Assembly: GCF_025145285.1 (NCBI RefSeq) | Contig: NZ_CP102251.1 | Coordinates: forward strand, 434,001 to 498,000 | Direction of reading: 5' to 3' | DNA from: Alistipes onderdonkii | Lineage (GTDB): Bacteria > Bacteroidota > Bacteroidia > Bacteroidales > Rikenellaceae | Length of the DNA stretch: 64,000 nt | In this document: positions 63,554 through 64,000 of the stretch, piece by piece | Position numbering within the stretch: position 1 is the first letter of the stretch | Layout of the letters: each line of letters opens with the position of its first letter | The notes under the pieces: generated by a model | The model's database searches: none | The model's input: the letters and a program-made list of their open reading frames with translations, nothing else | What the model was told of the DNA's origin: nothing | Position numbers and translations under genes: made by a program

Positions 63554-64000
63554 ATGAAACACTTGCCCGCATTACTTCTCGCAATGGTACTGGTTGCCTG
63601 CGGCACACGGCCGCAGCAACCGGCCGCCCACCCCGACTGGAGTTACAACTCGGTCGTCTACGAAATGAACGTGCGCCAGTACACCCCCGAAGGGACGCTG
63701 GCGGCGGCCGCACGCCACCTGCCCCGGCTCAGAGAACTGGGCGTGGACGTCGTCTGGCTGATGCCCGTCTACCCCATCGGCATCAAGGAGCGCAAGGGAA
63801 CCCTCGGCTCGTACTACGCCATCTCCGACTACGAAGCCGTCAACCCCGAATTCGGCACGCTGGAGGATTTCGACCGGTTCCTGGCCGAAGCCCACAGACT
63901 CGGGCTGCGCGTGATCCTGGACTGGGTGGCCAACCACACCTCGCCCGATGCCCGCTGGATCGAGGAGCGCCCGGCCGACTGGTATGTACGTGACTCGCTG
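63554..64000 (+). CDS. Second GH13 alpha-amylase-family lipoprotein (3' end outside window)
   Basis: The frame opens 10 bases after the previous gene and stays open to the window edge (149 codons). The signal ends MVLVAC followed by GTRPQQ. The visible barrel start reads SVVYEMNVRQYTPEGTL, LGVDVVWLMPVYPIG, GSYYAISDYEAVNPEFG and region I DWVANHTS, typical of oligo-glucosidase or alpha-amylase GH13 proteins. Catalytic residues lie beyond the window. Confidence 0.88.
   Translation, partial: MKHLPALLLAMVLVACGTRPQQPAAHPDWSYNSVVYEMNVRQYTPEGTLAAAARHLPRLRELGVDVVWLMPVYPIGIKERKGTLGSYYAISDYEAVNPEFGTLEDFDRFLAEAHRLGLRVILDWVANHTSPDARWIEERPADWYVRDSL

Noticed and set aside
1..64000. CRISPR arrays, tRNA/rRNA genes, insertion sequences, prophage
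   Set aside because: No spaced identical repeats, no cloverleaf or rRNA-like sequence, and no transposase or integrase motif was seen on either strand.

Overview
The window reads as a piece of a gut Bacteroidota chromosome of the Alistipes (Rikenellaceae) kind. The evidence is a GC-rich Bacteroidetes gene set (SusC/SusD/SusE, PorX, fimbrillin-like lipoproteins, Porin_10-type porin, LptC/CoaX/Mfd gene order), many promoters of the Bacteroidetes type (TTTG, about 19 bases, TAnnTTTG), and absence of Shine-Dalgarno sequences. The genus is inference; only the phylum-level assignment is firm. No tRNA, rRNA, CRISPR array, transposase or phage gene was seen.

Layout. (1) 1-11767, minus strand: a tightly packed housekeeping run rng-mfd-coaX-outer membrane protein-TPR protein-lptC-CorC-type membrane protein-PPIase (cut by the window edge). 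(2) 12129-12526, minus: HU and a 29-residue basic ribosome-associated-type protein too short for usual gene callers. (3) 13132-25833: porX-tsaE, a GT14-like glycosyltransferase, scattered small genes, a membrane-anchored MutS-like ATPase, a membrane LytTR regulator followed by an RclA-like flavoprotein, a Nudix hydrolase and a secreted S9 peptidase. (4) 25860-39515: an accessory island of modular surface lipoproteins (fimbrillin-like, DUF4493, PCMD domains) plus two outer membrane beta-barrels, in three transcription units. (5) 39550-47779: lytic transglycosylase, porin, pssA, a mannose-1-phosphate guanylyltransferase, GH43, murF and an alpha/beta hydrolase. (6) 47862-64000: a starch/maltodextrin utilisation locus: malQ, LytS/LytR-type two-component system, MFS sugar transporter, SusC, SusD, SusE/F, and two GH13 enzymes, the last cut by the window edge.

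The most unusual region is the lipoprotein island. Its three transcription units carry the same 16-base box (TTCGTTGAATTTATTT), always 21 bases upstream of a TA(T/C)TTTTG element, and an ATG always 26-27 bases after that element. At two of the three sites this ATG opens a mini-ORF of about 54 codons just before a large lipoprotein gene. One mini-ORF is intact and contains a run of nine G; one is frameshifted by one base; at the third site the ORF has no stop and runs in frame into the lipoprotein. The encoded proteins are built from shuffled modules, one gene changes base composition halfway, and another has lost its stop and reads through its own terminator.

The second notable observation is a run of ten C inside the signal-peptide codons of the SusC gene. 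As written, it puts the signal peptide out of frame with the mature receptor; nine C would join them. This is either slipped-strand phase variation of a starch receptor or a homopolymer sequencing error.
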